Source of the DNA: Halomonas sp. | Lineage (GTDB): Bacteria > Pseudomonadota > Gammaproteobacteria > Pseudomonadales > Halomonadaceae | Direction of reading: 5' to 3' | Length of the DNA: 9,461 bases | Assembly: GCA_007116835.1 (NCBI GenBank) | Contig: SKHS01000038.1 | Location: 1 to 9,461 of the forward strand | Shown here: positions 1 to 5,561 of the stretch, piece after piece | Layout: each line of letters opens with the position of its first letter | Numbering within the stretch: position 1 is the first letter of the stretch | Translations under genes and position numbers: made by a program | The notes under the pieces: model-generated | Seen by the model: the letters and a program-made list of their open reading frames with translations, nothing else | Told to the model about the DNA's origin: nothing | Databases searched by the model: none

Positions 1-1037
1 CGAGCGGTGTACAGGTTCTCATTCAGACCCCATCCCTCGAGCGCCCACCGATGACTCTCTTCGTTGCTGTGCTGCAGCCGCAGTGTGCGTGACTTGACAG
101 TGCAGACCGCGTGGCCAGGCTTTGCAGCCCAGATAGCGCGGCATGCCGCGAGCGCTTCATCGAGACGCTCCAAGTCAGCCAGCGCTGCCGCGCGCGAGGT
201 CCAAACTGCATCCCCACCATCTTGCGACAAATGAAAGCCCTCGGTGGCCTCAACGCTTAGGTCGGGCCGTCCATACCTTCTGAAATTCTTTGAGAGCTTT
301 GCGACAGCGATTCCTTCGCCGTCATCAAGTAGAAGCAAAATGTTGTTTCTTACACCTCTGGAAACAATGTCCCCAAAATGCTCGCCAAAAGCAACTGGGG
401 CGTGTCTTAGACCACGTTCGCAGATGTCGTTGACGTCCGCCAGCGATGAGGCTCCAGCTAAGTAGGCGCGTACAACCTCATCGGCAACCTGCCGAAGGTC
501 AGCGGGCGAGTCGATGTGGTGAGCGGCAATCCACTTCACTAACTGCACAAGACACTTGAACTCTTCCGTGTTCGGCTCACTCGAAATGGAACGGACTCTT
601 TTCAGCGCCTGCCAAAGAGGCGGCGGGTCTCCCTGCCACGCCTTCAGAATCTCACTGCAAGTTAAGGCCGTGTCCTCGCTAGGCCTGACAGGCTCAGAAG
701 GCTTGGCGAACTGCGCCTTGCGCTGCTCTACGGAACGTCGATGTTGTGCTTCAAGAAGCACATACCGACGTTCTCCTTGAACCCTGTCCCACCATTGGTC
801 AATAGTGAAGGGACCGACTCTGCAATAGAAGTCGCGGGCAACTCTCTTCAAAAAGAGATGCCCGATTTCTCCGAGCTTCTCAAGCGTTTGCCAATGCAGC
901 CGCATCAGGCGCGCCGCATCGATGCTGTCTGGTGCAATCTTCAGCACTTCAAGATAGACGTCAAGTGGGGCCTGGCCCTTCCAATGCGCTGCTTCGAAGC
1001 CAGGCTCTTCGCCAGATTCGTACGACAGCTCGCTCAC
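1..1037 (-). CDS. Hypothetical protein with C-terminal TPR-like repeat, 3' end outside the window
   Basis: The minus strand reads without a stop for 345 codons from a GTG at 1037 to the left edge, so the carboxyl end is missing. I chose this GTG because GGGAGG sits five bases upstream. The frame stays open further upstream (an ATG lies at 1190), but that ATG has no ribosome binding site. The protein looks soluble, with no signal peptide or membrane segment. Residues 1-150 are rich in charged and aromatic residues (for example QWWDRVQGERRYVLLEAQHR, 81-100). Residues about 278-320 (SRAAALADLERLDEALAACR and following, with a KPGHA turn) have the spacing of a tetratricopeptide repeat, which usually mediates protein contacts. 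I recognise no catalytic motif and assign no function. The nearest upstream gene on this strand ends at 1469, so this is probably a separate transcript. Confidence 0.8.
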   Translation of the reverse strand, partial: MSELSYESGEEPGFEAAHWKGQAPLDVYLEVLKIAPDSIDAARLMRLHWQTLEKLGEIGHLFLKRVARDFYCRVGPFTIDQWWDRVQGERRYVLLEAQHRRSVEQRKAQFAKPSEPVRPSEDTALTCSEILKAWQGDPPPLWQALKRVRSISSEPNTEEFKCLVQLVKWIAAHHIDSPADLRQVADEVVRAYLAGASSLADVNDICERGLRHAPVAFGEHFGDIVSRGVRNNILLLLDDGEGIAVAKLSKNFRRYGRPDLSVEATEGFHLSQDGGDAVWTSRAAALADLERLDEALAACRAIWAAKPGHAVCTVKSRTLRLQHSNEESHRWALEGWGLNENLYTA

Positions 1038-1042
1038 TTTCG

Positions 1043-1048
1043 CCTCCC
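1043..1048 (-). promoter_or_regulatory. Ribosome binding site of the TPR-like gene
   Basis: GGGAGG on the minus strand lies five bases before the GTG at 1037. It decides the start, because no comparable site precedes the in-frame GTG at 1082 or the ATG at 1190. Confidence 0.7.
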
Positions 1049-1398
1049 AGTCAACACTCCCCCCGGAAGCCCTAGCCTGCACCCCAAGCCCCAGCGGAAC
1101 GCCTAACCCCGATATGAAAGCGTATTCACAAAACAGACACCCCAACCGACGGAATGGCTTGAGGCGTGGGACGCGTGGGTTTCCCAACATGCGCGTTTGC
1201 GGCGTTTTGGGTTGAAGATTTTCTTTCGGAGTGGCAGTCACGATGGCCCAAATTTGTTGGCACAACTCGCGCTCCGGTCACCTCGCCTCGAGTTACCTCA
1301 AAGCGACTCGCCTCGACTCCTCTCGTCTCTACTCGGGGCTCAGAAGGGGCTCGAAAGGACCTCCGACCACTCGGGTTCTCGAACTTTGGCAGATAATG

Positions 1399-1436
1399 AG
1401 AAGTACCCCCAGAACTTGCGCTCTAGGGGCACTTCT
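1399..1436. repeat. Imperfect inverted repeat (11-bp arms, one mismatch)
   Basis: AGAAGTACCCC at 1399-1409 pairs with GGGGCACTTCT at 1426-1436, with one mismatch and a 16-base loop. It lies 33 bases past the stop of the minus-strand winged-helix gene, where a terminator would be expected. There is no T-run on either side, so a factor-independent terminator is unlikely. A protein-binding site or an RNA fold at the transcript end are alternatives. Confidence 0.45.
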
Positions 1437-1468
1437 GAGCTCGACTGCCGGACAACGGACTGCCAGAG

Positions 1469-1933
1469 TTAGAACGAAATAGTAGTTGGCTCCTTGCTCT
1501 CGGCCGATTCTCCAATTCCTCCACGAATTGCCCTTGCAAGCGCCGGGCTCTTGGCCTCGGCAAGGCGCAAGAAGGACTCCATCAGCGGCGTGTTTCCAAG
1601 TCCGCGTAGTTGCACCAGCGCTCCACGGATGCGCTTGTCGGTCTCTGAAGTGATGTTGGCTACTTCGAGCGCCTCGAGGTCAAGAACTAGTTCTCTCTGA
1701 GGGTCCCATTCGATGATTCCGGCTTGTTGAAGTTCAGCGAGCGCTTCGCGCAATGCCTCTTCCGTTAGGCCCATATCCGCTTGGGCATAACCAAGCGAGA
1801 ATGGAAAGAGTCCCTCGGTGGCGCGGCCCGGGCAGGTGGCAATGTACGCCCGGAGGTACCGCGCCTCGGTACTGCAACGTCGCAGTTCCGCGCTCCACAT
1901 TGGCGTCGAGACTGCTGCGTAGGTTGATGGCAT
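1469..1933 (-). CDS. Winged-helix protein resembling phage replication organiser N-terminal domain
   Basis: A 154-residue protein with ATG at 1933 and AGGAG seven bases upstream. The N-terminus (PSTYAAVSTPMWSAELRRCS) followed by an alanine/leucine helix (residues 22-33), then GLFPFSLGYAQADMGL (41-56) and a recognition-like helix EEALREALAELQQAGIIEWD (58-77), matches the layout of winged-helix proteins that open many phage and plasmid replication proteins. The pattern includes a start like 'TYxxVxxxxW', a 'GLF/PF' strand, and 'AxxELxxAGIIExD' ahead of the wing. The tail (about 100-125) again resembles the 'lxxLGNTPLMESFL' segment of such proteins. No helicase-loader or primase domain follows and no catalytic residue is expected. 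The likely role is DNA binding, in replication or regulation of a mobile element. The neighbouring inverted repeat at 1981-1998 could be its own operator. The family assignment is by pattern only. Confidence 0.72.
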   Translation of the reverse strand: MPSTYAAVSTPMWSAELRRCSTEARYLRAYIATCPGRATEGLFPFSLGYAQADMGLTEEALREALAELQQAGIIEWDPQRELVLDLEALEVANITSETDKRIRGALVQLRGLGNTPLMESFLRLAEAKSPALARAIRGGIGESAESKEPTTISF

Positions 1934-1940
1934 CTCACTT

Positions 1941-1945
1941 CTCCT
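1941..1945 (-). promoter_or_regulatory. Ribosome binding site of the winged-helix gene
   Basis: AGGAG on the minus strand lies seven bases before the ATG at 1933 and supports that start. Confidence 0.7.
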
Positions 1946-1980
1946 ATCGCTCTCTGTCTTCGTCGTTTGCCAGTTGATTA

Positions 1981-1998
1981 ATGTTGCGCGTTCAACAT
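1981..1998. promoter_or_regulatory. Perfect inverted repeat, operator-like
   Basis: ATGTTG (1981-1986) and CAACAT (1993-1998) are exact inverted copies around a CGCGTT centre, 48 bases upstream of the winged-helix gene start. On the minus strand the repeat contains TTGAAC, which could serve as a -35 box, but no good -10 follows at 16-18 bases. The size and position fit a dimeric repressor site that could control the winged-helix gene. Confidence 0.45.
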
Positions 1999-2300
1999 AT
2001 GGACCTCATCGCGACTTTCCACGTACCGCGTAGGTCCTGCGAAAAGACCCCGGGGCTTGGGACCCTCGACTAGCCGCGTTTCCTACGTCCATCGAGACGA
2101 GTCAGAATCGCGTCTGCGCCGACTTTACTCGAACGTATGTTCGGGCGCCAGGAGGCTCCAAAAGCGCCGCACAGGCGACTACGGAGCCTCTGGAGGCGTG
2201 TCACACTTGGGTCCAGAATGTCCGATGTCCATTTCGACCAAAAATCTGTCGCCCGGAGTCTCTTCTGAGGGGCGGGGGTCGGTGGGGGAAGCCCCCGGGG
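1999..2300. other. Intergenic stretch without a recognised gene
   Basis: Several frames are open here on both strands, as expected of GC-rich sequence. The plus-strand frame that later carries the MazG-like remnant is open from 2034, but its translation before about 2301 shows no family resemblance and has no good start codon. I call it non-coding or decayed. The G-rich tract at 2269-2301 is listed separately. Confidence 0.4.
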
Positions 2301-2301
2301 G
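2269..2301 (+). other. G-rich tract, possible G-quadruplex or GC hairpin
   Basis: Four G-runs of four or five bases (2269-2272, 2274-2278, 2284-2288, 2297-2301) are separated by loops of 1, 5 and 8 bases, which satisfies the usual G-quadruplex pattern. The same bases can instead form a hairpin, with GGGGG at 2284-2288 pairing with CCCCC at 2292-2296 around AAG. It lies at the edge of the MazG-like remnant, about 300 bases upstream of the HNH gene. Whether it has a function is unknown. Confidence 0.4.
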
Positions 2302-2610
2302 TCGTCTCGGACCGCCAGCTCGCGCCCTGGCATAGTGACCAAATCGGCTTGGCTGGTCTTGTAGGGGCTGTCGTCGAGTTCCGGCGCTTTCGGCTGTCGC
2401 CCGCTGGGTCTACGGTCGTGGGTGAGACTGTCGGGTTAAGGGGTGCGGTGTCTGATGTTGCGCGGTTGCAGCTTGCCATAGTTGCGTTTGGCGTACGTTC
2501 TGGGTGTTGACATTGTTGCGGCTATTGAAGCGAGGTCGCGCGCGAATGAGGGGCAGTATTCGGTTGCGCAGTCTCGGAGGAACGCGATGAAGCACCTGGC
2601 GATGGCATGA
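2301..2610 (+). pseudogene. Frameshifted remnant of a MazG/dCTP-pyrophosphatase-like gene
   Basis: Frame one (2301-2510) reads VVSDRQLAPWHSDQIGLAGL, then VGAVVEFRRFRLSPAG and later LRGAVSDVARLQLAIVA. A second frame, shifted by one base, is open from 2482 to the TGA at 2608-2610 and reads VLGVDIVAAIEARSRANEGQ and then YSVAQSRRNAMKHLAMA. Joined, these follow the order of MazG-like nucleotide pyrophosphohydrolases: 'R-W-x-x-F-H-x-x-x-x-L-A', 'L-V-G-E-V-G-E-L', 'E-L-A-D-V', 'L-G-I-D-L-x-x-A', 'K-N-x-x-K-Y-P-V'. The first glutamate of the EVGEL-type motif and the glutamate of the ELADV-type motif are replaced (AVVEF, AVSDV). The usual first 15 or so residues are missing, and no good start exists. 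I infer a non-functional gene that formerly removed non-canonical or excess nucleoside triphosphates. Its stop overlaps the HNH start as ATGA, suggesting the two were once co-translated. The family match is by eye, so confidence is modest. Confidence 0.4.
2577..2610 (+). promoter_or_regulatory. Ribosome binding site and 7-codon reading frame coupled to the HNH start
   Basis: GGAGGA at 2577-2582 is five bases ahead of an ATG at 2587, which opens the heptapeptide frame MKHLAMA ending in TGA at 2608-2610. That stop overlaps the HNH gene's ATG (2607-2609) as ATGA. The HNH ATG has no ribosome binding site at normal distance, because GGAGGA is 24 bases away. Ribosomes may therefore load at 2587 and re-initiate at 2607. 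The heptapeptide is also the end of the MazG-like remnant frame. Confidence 0.5.
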
Positions 2611-3686
2611 GTGGGCTGGACTTCACAGATGTCTCAGCTCTGAACGAACGCACGGATGCTGAGTCTCGGCGGGACGACATCGTCCGCTGGTTTCGGGAGC
2701 ACGACGGCCAAGAAGTGCTCTTCAGTGAACTGCGCCAAGCAGAAAATGGCGACTTTCGCGCATCCGCCGCTGCCGCAATCTTCAAGCCCGAATTCTCAGA
2801 CTTTGTCGTGTCCGTAAGCATTCGGCTCGGGAGCCCCTACGGGCCCGAAGGCAAAGTCTGGCTTGACGACGGAAGCTGGCTTATTCGCTATCGCCCCGAG
2901 TCTCAGTCCGGCAACGAGTCCGTACCGCGAAACGCGGCCCTACAGCGAACTATGGATGAAAGGGTGCCGATTGCGGTACTTCGGCAGACGAGCAAGAATC
3001 CATCCTCCTATTTGATTGATGGTGTTGGCCAAGTTCTGCTGTTTGATGGTCGCCACTTTGTCATCTCAAGCCACACATCTCTCGAACGCTTGGAGCGGGC
3101 GCTTCGAGAAACTTTTGGTCCTGACTTTCGAATTGCGTTGGACGTCGTCGCCGAGGTAGCAAAGGACGCGCGGTCGAAAGGTCAGCCACCCACACGAAGG
3201 ACGGGACAGCGCAAGCCGGCGGGACCATCGGTGTCCCCACCTGGAATTGACCCATCTGACGTTCAGGATGGACGCAGGCGCGTTCAGCAGGAAGTCGCCG
3301 TGCGCCGTGGCCAAGCCCAATTTCGCCGGCAGCTGCTCGTTGCCTACAACAAACGGTGTGCAATTACAAACTGTGATGCCAGTCAGGCTCTTGAAGCCGC
3401 CCACATCCTTCCATATCGGAACGATGACCACAACGAAGTGCAGAACGGGCTCCTACTTCGAGCCGACATACACACCCTGCTCGACCGCGGCGACCTCGCA
3501 ATCGAACCCGATTCCCGCACTGTTCATCTAGCCGAGGAACTTCGCTCTTCCACGTACGGAGAACTGCACGGCCGAGCCGTCGCTGAACCCATCGACCCTG
3601 CGTATCGACCGCATGAAAGTTATCTGAGGGCTGCTTGGAGCCGCCCTGGCGCGCAGCAGAATTTCAATTCCGTGAAACCACAGTAG
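2607..3686 (+). CDS. HNH endonuclease with N-terminal SRA-like reader domain
   Basis: A 359-residue protein. The C-terminal part is an HNH_2-type nuclease: FRRQLLVAYNKRCAIT (239-254), then EAAHILPY with H266, QNGLLLRADIHTLLD with N280 and H289, and LAIEPDSRTVHL (297-308). H266, N280 and H289 are the likely metal-binding and catalytic residues. The N-terminal part (about 20-155) contains IFKPEFSDFVVSVSIRLGSPYG (split at 58-79), a DDGSWLIRYRP stretch (87-97), N109-AAL and VLLFDGRHFVI. This is the arrangement usually found in front of HNH_2 nucleases, and it resembles SRA/YDG modified-base readers. A proline- and arginine-rich linker (about 188-216) joins the halves. The likely function is cutting DNA with modified or foreign bases. 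The start is the only ATG in an open frame beginning at 2550. No upstream alternative exists, so translation probably relies on coupling to the preceding short frame. It converges with the membrane protein gene. The nuclease call is firm; the reader domain is an inference. Confidence 0.9.
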   Translation: MSGLDFTDVSALNERTDAESRRDDIVRWFREHDGQEVLFSELRQAENGDFRASAAAAIFKPEFSDFVVSVSIRLGSPYGPEGKVWLDDGSWLIRYRPESQSGNESVPRNAALQRTMDERVPIAVLRQTSKNPSSYLIDGVGQVLLFDGRHFVISSHTSLERLERALRETFGPDFRIALDVVAEVAKDARSKGQPPTRRTGQRKPAGPSVSPPGIDPSDVQDGRRRVQQEVAVRRGQAQFRRQLLVAYNKRCAITNCDASQALEAAHILPYRNDDHNEVQNGLLLRADIHTLLDRGDLAIEPDSRTVHLAEELRSSTYGELHGRAVAEPIDPAYRPHESYLRAAWSRPGAQQNFNSVKPQ

Positions 3687-4110
3687 GCAGCGCGACGGCT
3701 AGGGATGCTGACTCGGTACCGCAGGATGACGTTCAAGAGGACCCGCTAGTCCACCCGGCGCTTTGGCGACACCAGCCTCGTCATCTCATCGAGAGCCGGC
3801 TAGACGAAGAGGGGGTCGACTTCGGTGGCGACGGTCGGCCAACGCGTCCCTCGTCCTGCAGACTCTGGTCAAGGATGAATTGCTTACCTCATTTGAAAGC
3901 GCGGTATGGGGCCGTGCCGGCGAGTTCTCATACACCGAATCGCTGGACGGGAAACATGCTGGGGCGCTACTTCCTCGAAGGCGGGGCGAAAGGGTTTCCC
4001 CCAAACTTGGCCCGAACTTGGCCGCATGATTATTCAGTCATTCCTGCGAATGACGAGTTGGCCGAGTTCCTAGCGGCACGCCCTACTCATCGGCACGGTA
4101 CTGATTGCAG
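3687..4110. other. Gap between convergent genes, possible decayed coding sequence
   Basis: Two plus-strand frames read like protein in places but not continuously. One shows SLVLQTLVKDELLTSFESAV and GRAGEFSYTESLDGKHAG (about 3848-3965). The other shows RTWPHDYSVIPANDELAEFL (about 4014-4075). Neither has a good start with a ribosome binding site, and I match neither to a family. A frameshifted remnant of one gene is possible. A 9-base direct repeat AACTTGGCC occurs at 4004-4012 and 4015-4023. No terminator with a T-run follows the HNH gene. Confidence 0.35.
4037..4054. repeat. Perfect 7-bp hairpin between convergent genes
   Basis: GTCATTC (4037-4043) and GAATGAC (4048-4054) are exact inverted copies with a CTGC loop. 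It lies 57 bases past the stop of the minus-strand membrane protein gene and could stop or protect transcripts from either side. The stem is AT-containing and no T-run follows, so it is not a classic intrinsic terminator. Confidence 0.4.
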
Positions 4111-4551
4111 TTAGCGAATGCGGTCTTGGAGTCGCCAACCGAGTCTGAATGCCCACCCGGCAACGACGAAGAATAGAACCAGGCCCACAATGCTTGCGAG
4201 AGCACTCAGGATTAGCCCTGAGGTCCCCGAGAAGAGTGCCTGCGCGGACGGAAGAAACGCAGTGACAAATCGCCAAATGCCGGGAACGACTGTTCCGAAA
4301 ATGTATGGAACGACGCTGAACACGACCAAGTAGCAGTAGTAGCTGCCTGACAGCACCACAAGTGCCTTCAGCGTGACGGATGGGCCCGGGCCTGTCCCTG
4401 CCGCCGCCGCCTTACGACGGTCACCAAAGGCAACGAAGGACATCATTGGCAGGTAGACCATTGTCGGGATGAGCACAAATCCCACCAGAAGACCACCAAT
4501 GAATCCAAGTCGGTTGAAAATTACATCGAACACGAACTCGAACAAATCCAT
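4111..4551 (-). CDS. Small hypothetical multi-pass membrane protein
   Basis: A 146-residue protein with an ATG at 4551 and a strong AAGGAGG nine bases upstream. Three long hydrophobic stretches are visible. The first (about 15-41) contains LGFIGGLLVGFVLIPTMVYL. The second (about 61-90) contains KALVVLSGSYYCYLVVFSVV. The third (about 110-138) contains LILSALASIVGLVLFFVVAG. Between the first two lies a basic, Ala/Gly/Pro-rich loop (DRRKAAAAGTGPGPS, 44-58), which suggests an inner-membrane protein with that loop facing the cytoplasm. The basic tail (RLGWRLQDRIR) fits the same orientation. There is no signal peptide, enzyme motif or known family that I recognise. It is on the same strand as the ATPase-Z1-nuclease operon, 143 bases downstream, so it may be co-transcribed as a membrane component, or be an unrelated island gene. 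Confidence 0.82.
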   Translation of the reverse strand: MDLFEFVFDVIFNRLGFIGGLLVGFVLIPTMVYLPMMSFVAFGDRRKAAAAGTGPGPSVTLKALVVLSGSYYCYLVVFSVVPYIFGTVVPGIWRFVTAFLPSAQALFSGTSGLILSALASIVGLVLFFVVAGWAFRLGWRLQDRIR

Positions 4552-4560
4552 TATGGAGCG

Positions 4561-4567
4561 CCTCCTT
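4561..4567 (-). promoter_or_regulatory. Strong ribosome binding site of the membrane protein gene
   Basis: AAGGAGG on the minus strand lies nine bases before the ATG at 4551. A GCTGC/GCAGC hairpin lies just upstream of it in the transcript (4569-4581). Confidence 0.75.
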
Positions 4568-4568
4568 C

Positions 4569-4676
4569 GCTGCTTCGCAGCCTACGGCGCGGAGAATCAG
4601 GACGGGACGAGACGTTTAGTCGTCCTTCTGTCGCTTCGCGACGGTCCGGAACGCGGGTAGGCGGGATTGAATCCCG
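4569..4676. repeat. Cluster of four short hairpins in the operon spacer
   Basis: Four perfect inverted repeats lie in 108 bases. GCTGC-TTC-GCAGC is at 4569-4581. GGACGA at 4605-4610 pairs with TCGTCC at 4620-4625. GTCGC-TTC-GCGAC is at 4630-4642 and can be extended by a wobble and a CG pair. CGGGA-TTGAA-TCCCG is at 4662-4676. Two share the same TTC loop (GAA on the minus strand). In the minus-strand transcript they stand between the nuclease stop (4695) and the membrane gene's ribosome binding site (4561-4567). They could slow decay, separate the expression of the two genes, or be worn REP-type repeats. No T-run makes any of them an obvious terminator. Confidence 0.5.
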
Positions 4677-4694
4677 ACTTTCGCTGCGAGCCGG

Positions 4695-5561
4695 TCAGTC
4701 AAACAACTCGGTCGAGTCGGCGATAGATGGGGAGTCACTGAAGATGCAGAGCTCTATTGACAACTTGTGCAGCAACGCCAGTAATGGCTCGGCTAACGGG
4801 CCTGAGTCACCGACGAGTACAACCTGCCGGCGCGTACAGCCCGGTTGAACCAATTCCGCGAGCTCGATGGCGGTCTCATAATGCAGAACTTGAGCAATCG
4901 CCAGACGTAGTTGCTTGTCTGCGTTGCTGGGAGTGACTGTCTTGACTTCAACAAGCTTGTAGTCACCCTCGCCAACGCGCGACCCCATGAACCACCCAAC
5001 ATCGATAGGGACCGAATTCGGCCTACAAACCGCGAGTCCACGAGCAGAGGCCATCTCCACAAGTGCACGAACCACCTCATGATGCTCGCGGCGCTTACGG
5101 TCCAACTCGTCAGGGTCAACTTCGAAGGGAAGCCTGGCTTCAAACCGTGTGGGCCGACGAATGCTGACATCCACCCAGACCGAGCCGCTTGGCAGCGCCG
5201 GCGTGAAGTAGAGCTGCCCCTCAACGAGTGCGCAAGAATGTTCTCCCTTAAAGGCGAAACTGTCTGAGGACTCGGCAAAGAGCGCCACATTCTCTCCGCT
5301 ATTAAGAACTTCCCACATCAGAAGGCGACCTTGTTCCGAGAGCTCGCCTACGACTAAGTCAAGAACCTCAGAAGATGCTCCCCCCCGGAGCCTCGTCTCC
5401 CACTCGTGAGCGCCAGCCACAACAATTACCTCCGGATGCCCGACGCCACCCTCGCGAAGCATGGGCAGCTGACGCAGGACGTCCTCGACATCACCCCCGC
5501 TAACTGGCTCGTTGATAGCCAGCGGCCAAACTCGCTGTGGAGTGAGACGAAACAGATTCAC
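4695..5561 (-). CDS. PD-(D/E)XK nuclease-fold protein of the MORC-like/Z1 operon
   Basis: A protein of 288 residues from GTG at 5561. I chose this start because the GTG overlaps the Z1 stop as GTGA, with GGGG eight bases upstream. A TTG at 5582 would add seven residues but would overlap by 25 bases. The C-terminal half carries the nuclease motif: a helix REHHEVVRALVEMASARGL (158-176), IDVGW with D187, the core VEVKT with E205 and K207, and then KQLRLAIAQVLHYE with Q217, Q224 and Y228. Together these are the D...ExK plus Q-rich helix of PD-(D/E)XK restriction-like enzymes. The N-terminal half (1-150) is mixed strand/helix with no recognised domain and may bind partners or DNA. It is not the DUF4420 nuclease I would expect beside many Z1 proteins. 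Its role is inferred to be DNA cleavage, driven or licensed by the two upstream ATPases. The motif residues are intact, so it is probably active. Confidence 0.82.
   Translation of the reverse strand: MNLFRLTPQRVWPLAINEPVSGGDVEDVLRQLPMLREGGVGHPEVIVVAGAHEWETRLRGGASSEVLDLVVGELSEQGRLLMWEVLNSGENVALFAESSDSFAFKGEHSCALVEGQLYFTPALPSGSVWVDVSIRRPTRFEARLPFEVDPDELDRKRREHHEVVRALVEMASARGLAVCRPNSVPIDVGWFMGSRVGEGDYKLVEVKTVTPSNADKQLRLAIAQVLHYETAIELAELVQPGCTRRQVVLVGDSGPLAEPLLALLHKLSIELCIFSDSPSIADSTELFD

Larger units (their letters stand above)
1038..1468. other. Gap between two minus-strand genes, no gene found
   Basis: These 431 bases separate the winged-helix gene (ending at 1469) from the TPR-like gene (starting at 1037). 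Open frames on the plus strand at about 1166-1482 are low-complexity, rich in Arg, Ser and Leu, and overlap each other. None resembles a protein family. The stretch holds an imperfect inverted repeat (1399-1436) and a 10-base direct repeat CTCGCCTCGA at 1282-1291 and 1307-1316. It probably carries the promoter of the TPR-like gene, but I could not pick a convincing -35/-10 pair. Confidence 0.5.

Noticed and set aside
244..1106. Plus-strand open frames (244-465, 556-780, 741-1106)
   Set aside because: They are antisense to the continuous minus-strand frame 1-1037, which has a strong ribosome binding site and ordinary protein composition. The plus frames look like no protein family.
1101..1107. 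GCCTAAC, matching the core of an integron attC site
   Set aside because: No partner GTTRRRY core at the right distance and no attC fold were found, so a chance match is likely.
1166..1482. Three overlapping plus-strand open frames
   Set aside because: They are mutually overlapping, low in complexity (Arg/Ser/Leu), have no good ribosome binding site and resemble no family.
2057..2479. Open frames on both strands around the G-rich tract
   Set aside because: GC-rich sequence leaves several frames open at once. Apart from the MazG-like segment, the translations are Arg/Pro/Gly-rich without motifs.
4662..4676. Hairpin after the nuclease stop as an intrinsic terminator
   Set aside because: A 5-bp stem with no T-run in the minus-strand direction is too weak for a factor-independent terminator.
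4793..5290. Second minus-strand frame and the plus-strand frame 4911-5267 inside the nuclease gene
   Set aside because: They are out-of-frame shadows of the nuclease gene, which carries the motif residues and the operon overlaps.
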